Source: Aquimarina sp. Aq78
GTDB taxonomy: Bacteria; Bacteroidota; Bacteroidia; Flavobacteriales; Flavobacteriaceae
Direction: 5' to 3'
Assembly: GCF_900299525.1 (NCBI RefSeq)
Contig: NZ_OMKA01000001.1
Span: 310,001 to 374,000, forward strand
Length of the DNA: 64,000 bases
In this document: in pieces, positions 17,029 through 24,731 of the stretch
Layout of the letters: the number at the start of each line of letters is the position of its first letter
Position numbering within the stretch: position 1 is the first letter of the stretch
Program-made: the position numbers and the translations under genes
The notes under the pieces: generated by a model
What the model saw: only the letters and a program-made list of their open reading frames with translations
Database searches by the model: none
What the model was told of the DNA's origin: nothing

Positions 17029-17640
17029 TTAAGTAGTGACCGTTTTAGAGTGTTCCATAAAATAAGACTCAAAGCGTTTTAGTTTTGGATGCATTTTTTC
17101 TGAGTATATCACATACTGACATTTTTTAATACTTTGAGTAATCGACATTAGAGCCGTGTATGCAAAATTCTGGATTAAAAACTCAGCATCATCTATGCTA
17201 AATATCTTTAATTGAGAGGTGCTTACTCCATTTAATAAAAACAACTTGTTCATTGACTTGGGCGTAGAAATAAGAATATCTATACCCATAAAAATTTCAG
17301 ATTTTTGCACATCAACATGAAGCTGTTCATAGCCCACATAAACTCGCAACGAATTATGTTTAGTATAGGCCAAAAAGGCATCATATAATTCCAAGGCTCT
17401 TTCCTTATTTTCTACAAGAACTACTGCTCTTGGAGCGTTTCCAGCTGCCTCACATTTTAACTTTTGCAAAGTAGTAAGTATAAGCGTAGTCGTTTTTCCG
17501 CTATCTTTTGAAGCTGTGCAATAGACATTAGCACCACTTTTTATTACAGGAATGCTACTACTCTGAAAAGGAGTTGGTGTTACTATGTCTAGATACTCTA
17601 GCTTCTCTTGTATGTTGGAATGTAATTTTTTAAAAGGCAT
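17029..17640 (-). CDS. Truncated, degenerate DEAD-box helicase-like protein
   Basis: 203 residues corresponding only to the first RecA-like domain of DEAD-box RNA helicases. The Q motif (TPTPFQSSSIPVI) and a Walker A-like ASKDSGKTT are present, but motif II reads DDAEF instead of DEAD and there is no helicase C-terminal domain or SAT at its normal place. ATP binding may persist; unwinding is unlikely. The intact frame and near-coupled thiE argue for a functional short protein rather than a pseudogene. Possible role as an RNA-binding accessory is speculative. Confidence 0.7.
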   Translation of the reverse strand: MPFKKLHSNIQEKLEYLDIVTPTPFQSSSIPVIKSGANVYCTASKDSGKTTTLILTTLQKLKCEAAGNAPRAVVLVENKERALELYDAFLAYTKHNSLRVYVGYEQLHVDVQKSEIFMGIDILISTPKSMNKLFLLNGVSTSQLKIFSIDDAEFLIQNFAYTALMSITQSIKKCQYVIYSEKMHPKLKRFESYFMEHSKTVTT

Positions 17641-17969
17641 AGGAATTAAAGAGATAACTGTTTGATATAAAATTTTATAATAATTATGGCAAATATACTA
17701 CCTAGAAACGAAATAAATGGACGTAATTACTATTTCTATTTTAGTGCTATATACGTTACTTTACTTTGTGAAAACAATAATTGGTTTATTTAAATCTCTT
17801 CTCCAAAGTTTCTTTATCTATAGTTAATGAAAAACACTCTTAGCGTACAAACAATGTGGTTGCTAAGTGTATAGAAAGGAGAGGAGAGTAATGTAATGCG
17901 CATGAAATAAAAGCATATTTTTGATATTAAAATTATACAGTGTATATTTATGATTTTAATTTAGAAAAT
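17641..17969. other. Divergent intergenic region
   Basis: Upstream of both the leftward DEAD-box-like gene and the rightward DHFR-like gene. It contains a degenerate GGAGAGGAGAGTAATG stretch near 17878-17893, similar to ones near 12332 and 43832, and the TATTTTTG box at 17916-17923. No further gene is supported. Confidence 0.4.
17916..17923 (+). promoter_or_regulatory. -7 box TATTTTTG before DHFR-like/TetR operon
   Basis: TATTTTTG matches TAnnTTTG and lies 46 bases upstream of the ATG at 17970. This favours that ATG over the in-frame GTG at 17940, which would leave a very short leader. Confidence 0.45.
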
Positions 17970-18521
17970 ATGAAAGATAAGTGTGCAATAGGGTATGTAT
18001 TTATGGCTTCAAGTTTAGATGGTTTTGTTGCGAGACAAGACAACTCATTAGACTGGTTAATGAAATATGGCATAGATGAAAATGATAACAGTTTTGAGAA
18101 GTTTACTGAAAATATGGATGTATTAGTAATGGGAAGTGGTACGTATAAAACCGTACTTGGTTTTGACCAATGGCCATATAAGATGCCTGTATATGTTATG
18201 AGTAGAGCATTAACCCAAGAAAATGTTCCTGAATCATTACAAAATAGTGTAACAATTAATTCATTAGATCCTAAAGAACTAATGCAATTTCTTTATAGGG
18301 AAGGTCTTAGAAGAGTATATGTAGATGGTGGTAAATTGGTACAATCATTTATTAGTAATGGATTAGTTAGTGAAATCACACTAACACAAATCCCAATTCT
18401 CTTAGGAAAGGGAAAACGATTGTTTGGTGAAATAGAAAGTGATATGGATTTAGAATTAATTCATTCTAAACAAATGAAGTTTGGCTTTGTACAAAACCAC
18501 TATCGAGTATTAAATGAATAG
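17970..18521 (+). CDS. RibD C-terminal/dihydrofolate reductase-like protein
   Basis: 183 residues from the ATG at 17970. GYVFMASSLDGFVAR at the start, VMGSGTYKTV in the middle and VDGGKLVQSFISNGLVSEITLTQIPILLGKGKRLF near the end are typical of the RibD_C/DHFR-like fold, which binds NADPH and reduces a pterin or pyrimidine. The single-domain form is widespread and its substrate is often unknown. A TetR regulator follows after 2 bases and is surely cotranscribed, suggesting local autoregulation and perhaps response to a small toxic compound. Confidence 0.85.
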   Translation: MKDKCAIGYVFMASSLDGFVARQDNSLDWLMKYGIDENDNSFEKFTENMDVLVMGSGTYKTVLGFDQWPYKMPVYVMSRALTQENVPESLQNSVTINSLDPKELMQFLYREGLRRVYVDGGKLVQSFISNGLVSEITLTQIPILLGKGKRLFGEIESDMDLELIHSKQMKFGFVQNHYRVLNE

Positions 18522-18523
18522 AG

Positions 18524-19087
18524 ATGGCAAATAAAGTATTAGGCAGACCTACAAACGATAAATTAATATTATCAAAGGATGATATTCTAAAAGAAGCACT
18601 TAAGATTCTTGATAAACAAGGAGAAAGTGGGCTATCGTTTAGAAAATTGGCAAAAGCATTTGATGTTACTGCTATGGCTTTAAAACATCACGTTGGCTCA
18701 CGTCAAGAGATAATTAAAAGCCTTATTGAAATTGTTTATAAGGATGTGAATGATATTTCTAAAACTAACGATTCTAAAGAGGCAATAAGAGAATTATTAG
18801 GAAACTATTGTGATTGTGTTTTTGAACATCCTAATGTCTCAAAATTATTGTTATCAGATCATTCATTAATTAATCAGGAATTAATTGACCTTACCAATTC
18901 TATTAGAAAATATGCTATTTCATTAATGAAAGATGAAAACGAAGGTATTCTGTTTGCTGATGTGATTGTAGACTATACTCATGGTTTTGCCTTGGCAGCA
19001 GCATCCCAAAATGAAAAAACAGATTTAGGAATATTAACCATAAATGACTTTTATAAAGGAATAGATTGGATCCTTAGAAGAGTTTAA
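18524..19087 (+). CDS. TetR-family transcriptional regulator
   Basis: 187 residues. The N-terminal helix-turn-helix (about 14-60: ILKEALKILDKQGESGLSFRKLAKAFDVTAMALKHHVGSRQEII, given here only to locate it at residues 22-65) fits TetR, and the rest resembles the tetracycline-repressor C-terminal class. It begins 2 bases after the DHFR-like gene, so it probably represses its own operon in the absence of a ligand. Ligand unknown. Confidence 0.85.
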   Translation: MANKVLGRPTNDKLILSKDDILKEALKILDKQGESGLSFRKLAKAFDVTAMALKHHVGSRQEIIKSLIEIVYKDVNDISKTNDSKEAIRELLGNYCDCVFEHPNVSKLLLSDHSLINQELIDLTNSIRKYAISLMKDENEGILFADVIVDYTHGFALAAASQNEKTDLGILTINDFYKGIDWILRRV

Positions 19088-19110
19088 TAAAACACTATAA
19101 TTTATCTAGC

Positions 19111-19542
19111 ATGAAAAAACAAATACTATTTCTACTGTTTATAAATTCATTTTTAGGATTAAACGCTCAAAGCGATAATGATATGTTAATCAATCAAACA
19201 TTTATTTCTATGATTGGATCTGTATGTGAAGAAACTCCTGATGATAATCCTTGTGCAGGTTTAGAGATTTTTTTAATTCTAAATTTTAATGAAGACAATG
19301 TTTCAGTAATAGAAAAAGAGGTTTCTAGCTGTGGTATAGACAACATAATTTCTACATTAGATTACAAGTGGAAATTAACCGAGAATTATGAAATTAAAAT
19401 ACATAATGATCCAAAAGAAATAGAATATGATTTTTTAAAAAATCTAGTAATTAAAGTGGAAAACGGAAAAGTTACTGGGTATACAAAAAGAGGAAATAAA
19501 ATAACTGATAAAATTGAATTTAAGAAAATTAATATCAAATGA
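19111..19542 (+). CDS. Small secreted protein of unknown function
   Basis: 143 residues with a signal peptide (1-19, ending LNAQ). The mature part has three cysteines, two in CEETPDDNPC and one in SSCGID, which could form a disulfide, and is rich in beta-prone charged stretches (YKWKLTENYEIKI, VIKVENGKVTGYTKRG) resembling a lipocalin-like barrel. I do not recognise the family. The following gene overlaps its stop by four bases (ATGA), so the two are translated together. Confidence 0.65.
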   Translation: MKKQILFLLFINSFLGLNAQSDNDMLINQTFISMIGSVCEETPDDNPCAGLEIFLILNFNEDNVSVIEKEVSSCGIDNIISTLDYKWKLTENYEIKIHNDPKEIEYDFLKNLVIKVENGKVTGYTKRGNKITDKIEFKKINIK

Positions 19543-20300
19543 AAAAACATTGCTTAATAAGAATTATGGTAAAAAAAGTCTTTCTTTTAGCAATAATGTT
19601 TATGTCCAATATCTTAATAGGATATGCTCAAAATAACAATGCTATAAGAGCGAGTTTGAAATTATTACAAACTCCGACAGAATTCCAATTTTCAATGAAT
19701 AATAATGGGTTTTCAAAACTTGCAACTCCACAGTTTTATTCAGCAAACGGGCATACCGATGTGTTTACTATTAATCCCAGGAACATACATTTTGTAGATT
19801 TTAATAATGATGGGAACAAAGACATTATTTATCAAGATACGCAGCATTATCTAGCAACAACCCTATTTGTAAATAAGAACAATGATTTTACAGAAATGTG
19901 GAGTGGTCCTGGGAAATTAGTGGAAGTTAAACAAGGAGAAGAAACTACTATTTATGTACTAAAAAATGCTATAGGCTGTGATTACTCTTCACGATTAATA
20001 GAGCTTATTGTTCATAACGACAACACTATTACTCAAAGCTCGATAGCCTATCATTACAATACAACAATTAGGGGAGTGAATGCGGTATTAAAACAGAAAA
20101 AAATATCAGGAATATTAAGAACACAACCTATTTTAGATAACAAAGATAAAGTAGATCCATGTAGTGGAGATTTGATAAATGGCAATCAATTAAAAACGAT
20201 AGAAAACAAAATAGTAACGATTATTAAAAAACAAAAAAACTGGTTATTAGTAATATATAAAGAGAAAGACAACAGTAGTATAGGTTGGATTATAAATTAA
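19539..20300 (+). CDS. Secreted protein with FG-GAP/calcium-loop-like segment
   Basis: 253 residues. The ATG at 19539 overlaps the preceding stop by four bases; an ATG at 19566 begins the signal peptide more directly (MVKKVFLLAIMF to GYAQ) and is an alternative start. Residues about 85-100 (FVDFNNDGNKDIIYQD) form a DxNxDGxxD calcium loop of the kind found in FG-GAP/VCBS repeats. The C-terminal part (NGNQLKTIENKIVTIIKKQKNWLLVIY in residues about 210-240) looks like an SH3-type fold. Family unknown; partner of the preceding gene is likely. Confidence 0.65.
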   Translation: MKKHCLIRIMVKKVFLLAIMFMSNILIGYAQNNNAIRASLKLLQTPTEFQFSMNNNGFSKLATPQFYSANGHTDVFTINPRNIHFVDFNNDGNKDIIYQDTQHYLATTLFVNKNNDFTEMWSGPGKLVEVKQGEETTIYVLKNAIGCDYSSRLIELIVHNDNTITQSSIAYHYNTTIRGVNAVLKQKKISGILRTQPILDNKDKVDPCSGDLINGNQLKTIENKIVTIIKKQKNWLLVIYKEKDNSSIGWIIN

Positions 20301-20381
20301 TTTAACTACACGGTAAGGGCTTAACTTGCAGTAGTATAAGTGGCGAAAAATAATTATCAAATTATAAATGCTTCCAATTTT

Positions 20382-21278
20382 CTACGCATTTATTGTTTTA
20401 TGAAAAAAATCTACTCTATTCTTAAGTGCTTTAAGCCGTTCTCTAGTAATATTAAATTCTTGGTCATCAATCAATCTAACAATATACTTTTCATTTTCCC
20501 AAAATGAATACTCTTTAAAAAAAGCAAGATTAATTATTGTTGACCTGTTAATGCTAATGAAGTTCTGATCCAATTCTTTTTCAAGAGTTTTTAGGTTTTT
20601 ATTAATCAGATATTTGTTAGAATTAGATGTTACATAATACTTTCTTCCTTCTCTAGTAATTGATGAAATTACTTTACTACTAATAATCTTTTGGCCAATT
20701 TCAGATTTTACTGTTAAAGAAATTATTGCAAATTTTTCTTTAGACATGGCATTTTTCGATTTACTGATTGCATTTAAAACAGCAACAGTTAACAATAAAG
20801 TACAAATGACAATTATAGGCAATAAATAAGATAGGTAAAGATTCTTATTTAAGAAGAAGTAGGATTCAAAATAACTTACCTGTTTTTTTTGCAAAACATA
20901 GTAATGATATAAAAAGCGAATTCCAACAGAAAAAGGTGAAGTAAAAAAATAAGCGATAAAGAATAAAGGCAGAAATTTCAGAAAGTAAAAGCTAATACCT
21001 TTAAAATTTAATTGTAGTGTATGTATTTTGAATATAGATGTATATCTAACTATTAGTAAAGATATAATACTCGTTGTAATGAGTTCAATTAAATATTGAT
21101 CGATAAAGACAAACTGTAATAAATTAGAAAAGCTAAAATCATCACGTTTATACCAATCAATATTTGAAGGATGCAAATAATAAATACCTACTATAAGAAT
21201 TATAGAAATTAAAGTTATCACAGCTATTACTTCCCATTTTCTAATAGGAACATAGGAGATTATTATTTTTTTTGCCAT
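20382..21278 (-). CDS. Membrane one-component LytTR regulator, second copy
   Basis: 298 residues. Four hydrophobic spans (about 15-37, 50-75, 90-115, 148-170) precede a LytTR domain (about 190-290, with SSKVISSITREGRKYYV, FISINRSTIINLAFFKEYSF and EFNITRERLK). Neither a receiver nor a kinase core is present. It is divergent from a CPBP-family gene 105 bases away; no clear 21-bp tandem repeat was found between them. The C-terminal HxS residues of most LytTR proteins are NRS here. Function inferred as direct signal-to-DNA regulation. Confidence 0.8.
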   Translation of the reverse strand: MAKKIIISYVPIRKWEVIAVITLISIILIVGIYYLHPSNIDWYKRDDFSFSNLLQFVFIDQYLIELITTSIISLLIVRYTSIFKIHTLQLNFKGISFYFLKFLPLFFIAYFFTSPFSVGIRFLYHYYVLQKKQVSYFESYFFLNKNLYLSYLLPIIVICTLLLTVAVLNAISKSKNAMSKEKFAIISLTVKSEIGQKIISSKVISSITREGRKYYVTSNSNKYLINKNLKTLEKELDQNFISINRSTIINLAFFKEYSFWENEKYIVRLIDDQEFNITRERLKALKNRVDFFHKTINA

Positions 21279-21383
21279 TGATTCAACTACAAATAATTCA
21301 TTTAATTACCATTACAAGCTTTCGTATAGCGTGTAGAGATTAGTATTACCCCTTTTTCAAACTACAAATTATATGATTCGAGC

Positions 21384-22193
21384 ATGCCTTTCAAATATAT
21401 CAATTTTACTTATATAGTTTTGAGATCAAAATCATCAACAATGAATTTATCACATTATTTTTATTTGTATCCGTCTTATGCATTGGCTTTAACCCTTTGG
21501 TTTATAAGTTATAGGTATTTGGGAGTTTTTAAAACTCAAAATGCAATATCCAACTCTACAATTACATTTAGAAAACCTTGGCTTGAATTTATTTATGTAA
21601 TATTGGCTATAGGGGTATGCATATTGATAGGGCAATTATACATTAGCGGTCTTTTGATAAATAAAATAGAAGGAATAGAGTTTATAACAGAAAGTATAAA
21701 CCATCTATTAATTTTTAGCCCGTTTGGATTATTGTTACTAATTAGAAAACAATCTTTACTAACCGTATGGTTTCCAGAAGAAGGTAAGCTTCGAAGTATT
21801 TTTGTAGGATTTGTTATAGCAATTTTGGCATTGTTACTTTTTTTTATGCTAAAAGGAATTCCGCTAAAAGATGGATATGCTTCAATTTATTCTTATAAAA
21901 ATCTCCACCTATTTATACAAGTCTTTGCTGAGGATTTTGCGATCTCTATGATGGCTGTGAGATTAATTTCTTGGATTGGTGTGCGTTATACTATTATTAT
22001 AGTGGCCACTTTGTTTGCTGCAGGACATATTCCGGCAATGATAACTGAAGGTGTCGAATTAAATAAGTTCTTAGGATTGATTTTTGATGCTGGATTGGGA
22101 ATTATGCTACTAGGAGCTATCAGTAAATCTAAAAACTTCCTTTGGTTTTGGATGGTTCACGGTGCTATGGATATGACTCAATTTTTAAACTAA
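21384..22193 (+). CDS. CPBP-family membrane protein (degenerate protease motif)
   Basis: 269 residues, with about seven membrane segments. The Abi/CPBP family motifs 2 and 3 are present (FAAGH and HGAMD), but the first, normally EExxxR, reads EDFAIS, so the catalytic Glu pair and Arg are altered. Relatives are intramembrane metalloproteases that process prenylated or membrane peptides or confer self-immunity to bacteriocins. The ATG at 21441 (MNLSHYFYL) is a plausible alternative start. It is divergent from a LytTR one-component regulator. Confidence 0.75.
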   Translation: MPFKYINFTYIVLRSKSSTMNLSHYFYLYPSYALALTLWFISYRYLGVFKTQNAISNSTITFRKPWLEFIYVILAIGVCILIGQLYISGLLINKIEGIEFITESINHLLIFSPFGLLLLIRKQSLLTVWFPEEGKLRSIFVGFVIAILALLLFFMLKGIPLKDGYASIYSYKNLHLFIQVFAEDFAISMMAVRLISWIGVRYTIIIVATLFAAGHIPAMITEGVELNKFLGLIFDAGLGIMLLGAISKSKNFLWFWMVHGAMDMTQFLN

Positions 22194-22210
22194 ATACACA
22201 ATTATAAGCT

Positions 22211-22969
22211 CTACAATAGTTTGTTAACAGTTGCATAAGAAATAGCTTCATAAATATTGGCAACTCCTAGCTTTTCAAAAAGTTTTTTTCTGTGAAATTT
22301 TACAGTGTCTGGAGAAATATAAATTTTTTCTGAAATTTCATTTATTGCATAGCCTCTAATAGAGTATTGTAGTATTTCTTTTTCTCTCGTAGAGAGTTCA
22401 ATCTTTTTCAAATTTTTCCAACAATCGGTCTTTAAATCATAAGCAATTTTTTTTGTGCCGTCTTTTTTAGTAATGATAATGTTACCCGAATTTTGCTGTG
22501 TAGACAGCGATACAAAACAAATTGCCTTCCATATTTTGCCGCTTTCTGTTAAAAATAAAGGAGTCAATTTTTGGTTGATTAAAATGATTTTGCCCTCTTC
22601 ATTTTTTAAATGAAAATCATACGATATACTATATTCTTTTCGCTCTTCAAGAGGTATTTTTTCATAAAAATCAAAACCAATGGTGTTTATTTTTAACAGT
22701 AATTCCAAATCTTTTTCGGGTACATATTTAAAATAAAAATCATACCCCATTTCTTTAACTTCTATAGCAGAATTACCACATAAAAACAATGGGTTGTCTG
22801 ACACATATTCAAATCCTTTTGTTTCATAATCAATTACATAAACGCTATTATGTGTAGTTCTTGTAAAAGCTTCTATGGCTTCGAGATAATTTGCCGTTTG
22901 ATCGACATCCTTATCTGTAAGATTTCCAACTGTATTTTTAAAAGAAAAAAAAGAATTAGTGTCTGCCAT
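22211..22969 (-). CDS. LuxR-family regulator with PAS-like sensor domain
   Basis: 252 residues. The N-terminal 30-175 region looks like a PAS fold (VYVIDYETKGFEYVSDNP, ...KIWKAICFVSLS). The C-terminal GerE helix-turn-helix (about 190-250) contains LSTREKEILQYSIRGYAINEI, ISPDTVKFHRKKLFEKLG, with the first located at residues 187-207. There is no receiver domain, so it is probably a cytoplasmic ligand- or redox-sensing activator. Two 18-bp palindromes lie 44-125 bases upstream of its start and a third occurs at 16170, making it the natural candidate for the protein that binds them. Confidence 0.85.
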   Translation of the reverse strand: MADTNSFFSFKNTVGNLTDKDVDQTANYLEAIEAFTRTTHNSVYVIDYETKGFEYVSDNPLFLCGNSAIEVKEMGYDFYFKYVPEKDLELLLKINTIGFDFYEKIPLEERKEYSISYDFHLKNEEGKIILINQKLTPLFLTESGKIWKAICFVSLSTQQNSGNIIITKKDGTKKIAYDLKTDCWKNLKKIELSTREKEILQYSIRGYAINEISEKIYISPDTVKFHRKKLFEKLGVANIYEAISYATVNKLL

Positions 22970-22993
22970 AAATATTTAAATAAATCCTATTGA

Positions 22994-23001
22994 CAAATAT
23001 A
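22994..23001 (-). promoter_or_regulatory. -7 box TATATTTG (minus strand) for the LuxR gene
   Basis: On the minus strand TATATTTG matches TAnnTTTG and lies 24 bases before the LuxR-family ATG. The gap to palindrome B is 11 bases, one helical turn less than the 21 of copies A and C, so binding there would cover the -33 region and could repress the regulator's own gene. Confidence 0.45.
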
Positions 23002-23012
23002 AGTTTTTAAAA

Positions 23013-23030
23013 ACTACCCTAGAGTGTAGT
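23013..23030 (-). promoter_or_regulatory. lux-box-like palindrome B
   Basis: ACTACCCTAGAGTGTAGT on the plus strand, the same interrupted palindrome as copies A and C (common pattern ACTAC-N-CT-N-G-N-GTGTAGT). It lies between the LuxR start and palindrome C. Confidence 0.6.
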
Positions 23031-23076
23031 TATAAATTCCTAAATAAATACTATACAAATAGTGCTTCTTTTGGAA

Positions 23077-23094
23077 ACTACTCTTGAGTGTAGT
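23077..23094 (+). promoter_or_regulatory. lux-box-like palindrome C
   Basis: ACTACTCTTGAGTGTAGT, 21 bases upstream of a rightward TAGTTTTG box. The identical palindrome-to-box spacing at 16170-16216 makes chance unlikely and suggests an activated promoter firing rightward, away from the LuxR gene. Confidence 0.62.
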
Positions 23095-23115
23095 TTAAGA
23101 ACATACAGATACACT

Positions 23116-23123
23116 TAGTTTTG
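23116..23123 (+). promoter_or_regulatory. -7 box TAGTTTTG downstream of palindrome C
   Basis: Identical in sequence and spacing to the box at 16209-16216. The first ATG downstream (23148) opens only a six-codon frame (MGELVY), so the transcript may be a small RNA carrying the inverted repeat that follows. Confidence 0.5.
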
Positions 23124-23412
23124 GCAGTAGAAAACAAATTTAATAACATGGGGGAATTGGTATACTAACTTGTTGTGCAATTTGGGAAAAGCATTGTGAA
23201 AAAGCGTCAATTTCGAGTGTTTTGTCGTAATGACCTCTTCAAGATGATATGAAGACAAAATGTATCAAGAGTAGCTTTTTTTAATCAACAATCCTATTCT
23301 AGATACACCATTCGTACCCCAACGGTACTCGAATTGACGAATTTTGGTTAAAAAATTTCTAAATGCACAACGAGTTATACTACTTCTTTTACATTCTAAC
23401 TAAACAATAATC

Positions 23413-23610
23413 ATGAAAAAAATACTTTTGTACTAAATGTGTTCATGTTTCTTCAATTGTCTATACAAGAAAACTTAAGTACTACTCAATGGCAAGAAGA
23501 TCTTCGTTTTATTCAAAACACCCTACATAAAGACTATTCGTTTTTTTTTGTAAAAACAACAAAACAAGATTTTGACACCGAAGTATAATCTGTATGGAAT
23601 GATATAGATA
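23413..23610 (+). pseudogene. Decayed 5' fragment of an S41-type peptidase gene
   Basis: About 200 bases align with the first 60 codons of the intact S41-like gene at 59699: both begin ATGAAAAAAATACTTTT and share AGTACTACTCAATGGCA and CATAAAGACTATTCG type stretches. Here the frame is broken by an early TAA, a frameshift and a TAA in place of GTGG after ACCGAAG. The similarity ends near 23610 and the rest of the gene is missing. It is a remnant of a duplication of the peptidase module. Confidence 0.8.
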
Positions 23611-23623
23611 GAATTGTAATAAT

Positions 23624-23658
23624 CGTCTATAAAATTAGAAAGACCGTCTATATAATTA
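23624..23658 (+). promoter_or_regulatory. 21-bp tandem direct repeat before kinase pair 3, candidate LytTR site
   Basis: CGTCTATAAAATTA (23624-23637) and CGTCTATATAATTA (23645-23658) match at 13 of 14 positions with a 21-base period. They end 47 bases before the kinase ATG. A weaker pair of the same pattern (GTCTA at 25459, ATCTA at 25480, again 21 bases apart) precedes the serine hydrolase gene at 25548. Confidence 0.65.
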
Positions 23659-23705
23659 CAAATATTTACCTTGTTTAGCTTACCTTAGTTTTTTATCAAA
23701 ATGGT

Positions 23706-24731
23706 ATGCAGAAAGGTTATTCAAAAATAGTATTGCACAGTTTTTTATGGCTGGTTGTATTTATCTATCCAATAGCTTCATTGCAGCATATTCCAAATGG
23801 ACAATATCTTATTAATAGAAATTGGCTATCTATTTCAAGTATTTTTTTTGTTTTTTACATCAATTATTTTGTGTTAGTAGATCAGTTTTTTTTTAAAAGT
23901 AAAAAGGTATTATTTTATATTTTAAATATTTTTTTGATTGTTATACTCTATGTTTTATTAAAAAAACTATTACAATTAAATGTATTTCATCCAACAATTA
24001 ATGGAGAATTAATACGTGAGGTAAGAAGCGGTGCTATGACTACGGTCCAATTAATGCTACCTATAATCTTAAGTATTGGTATGTGTGTTGGCTTAAAAGT
24101 AAATTCAAGATTTAATAAAAACAGATTATTATTACAACAAGTAAAACAAACGCAATTAGATACTGAAATTAAGTATTTGAAGTATCAAGTTCAGCCACAC
24201 TTTCTCTTTAATACCTTAAATAATATTTATGCATTAATTGATAGTTCTCCTTTTTTGGCTAAAGAGTCAATACACACCTTAAGTAAACTGATGCGGTATC
24301 TATTACACGAAGCATCAATCAATAAAGTTCCTATTGTAAAAGAAATAGAATTTCTAGAACGTTATATAGATTTAATGCAGTTGCGAGTATCTGCTAATCT
24401 AACGTTAAAAAAGAATTTTCCTATAATTAATCAACCTATACAAATTGCTCCATTACTTTTGATTTCTTTTGTAGAAAATGCTTTTAAACATGGTATAGAT
24501 GCTATACAACCAAGTTTTATTTACATTAACTTAAAAATAGAAAATGATTGTATTAATTATTCTGTTACTAATTCTTCTTTTCCCGAAAAAGAAAAAGTTA
24601 CCGATTCTGGAATAGGATTAGAGAACTTAAAAAAACGATTAGAATTATTATATCCTAACAAGTTTGAATTCACCACCAGGGAGGAAAACAACGAATATAT
24701 TGCAACATTAATACTTAATTTTAAAAAATGA
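23706..24731 (+). CDS. LytS-type sensor histidine kinase (pair 3)
   Basis: 341 residues. Four membrane spans (about 8-24, 41-60, 68-86, 112-131) and a His_kinase domain with H165 in VQPHFLFNTLNN, N box VENAFKHG (N258) and GIGLENLKKRLELLYP. The usual Asn before Pro-His is Gln. Its stop overlaps the regulator start by four bases (ATGA). A second ATG at 23701 lies in another frame. The downstream serine hydrolase and CPBP protease genes likely belong to its regulon. Confidence 0.9.
   Translation: MQKGYSKIVLHSFLWLVVFIYPIASLQHIPNGQYLINRNWLSISSIFFVFYINYFVLVDQFFFKSKKVLFYILNIFLIVILYVLLKKLLQLNVFHPTINGELIREVRSGAMTTVQLMLPIILSIGMCVGLKVNSRFNKNRLLLQQVKQTQLDTEIKYLKYQVQPHFLFNTLNNIYALIDSSPFLAKESIHTLSKLMRYLLHEASINKVPIVKEIEFLERYIDLMQLRVSANLTLKKNFPIINQPIQIAPLLLISFVENAFKHGIDAIQPSFIYINLKIENDCINYSVTNSSFPEKEKVTDSGIGLENLKKRLELLYPNKFEFTTREENNEYIATLILNFKK

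Larger units (their letters stand above)
22970..23705. other. 736-bp intergenic region: regulatory palindromes, inverted repeat, gene fragment and tandem LytTR site
   Basis: No intact gene is supported. From left to right it holds two lux-box-like palindromes, a TAGTTTTG box, an inverted repeat (GTCAATTTCGAGTG near 23208 against ACTCGAATTGACG near 23328), the decayed 5' end of an S41 peptidase gene (23413-23610) and a 21-bp tandem repeat before the next kinase. The stretch 23150-23400 could be a small RNA or a MITE-like remnant. Confidence 0.5.

Noticed and set aside
21286..21369. ACTACAAAT direct repeat 75 bp apart between the second one-component LytTR and CPBP genes
   Set aside because: Nine AT-rich bases and a non-helical period; not distinguishable from chance.
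23148..23168. Six-codon frame MGELVY as leader peptide of a regulated gene
   Set aside because: Too short to support; no attenuator hairpin pair or intact downstream gene was seen.
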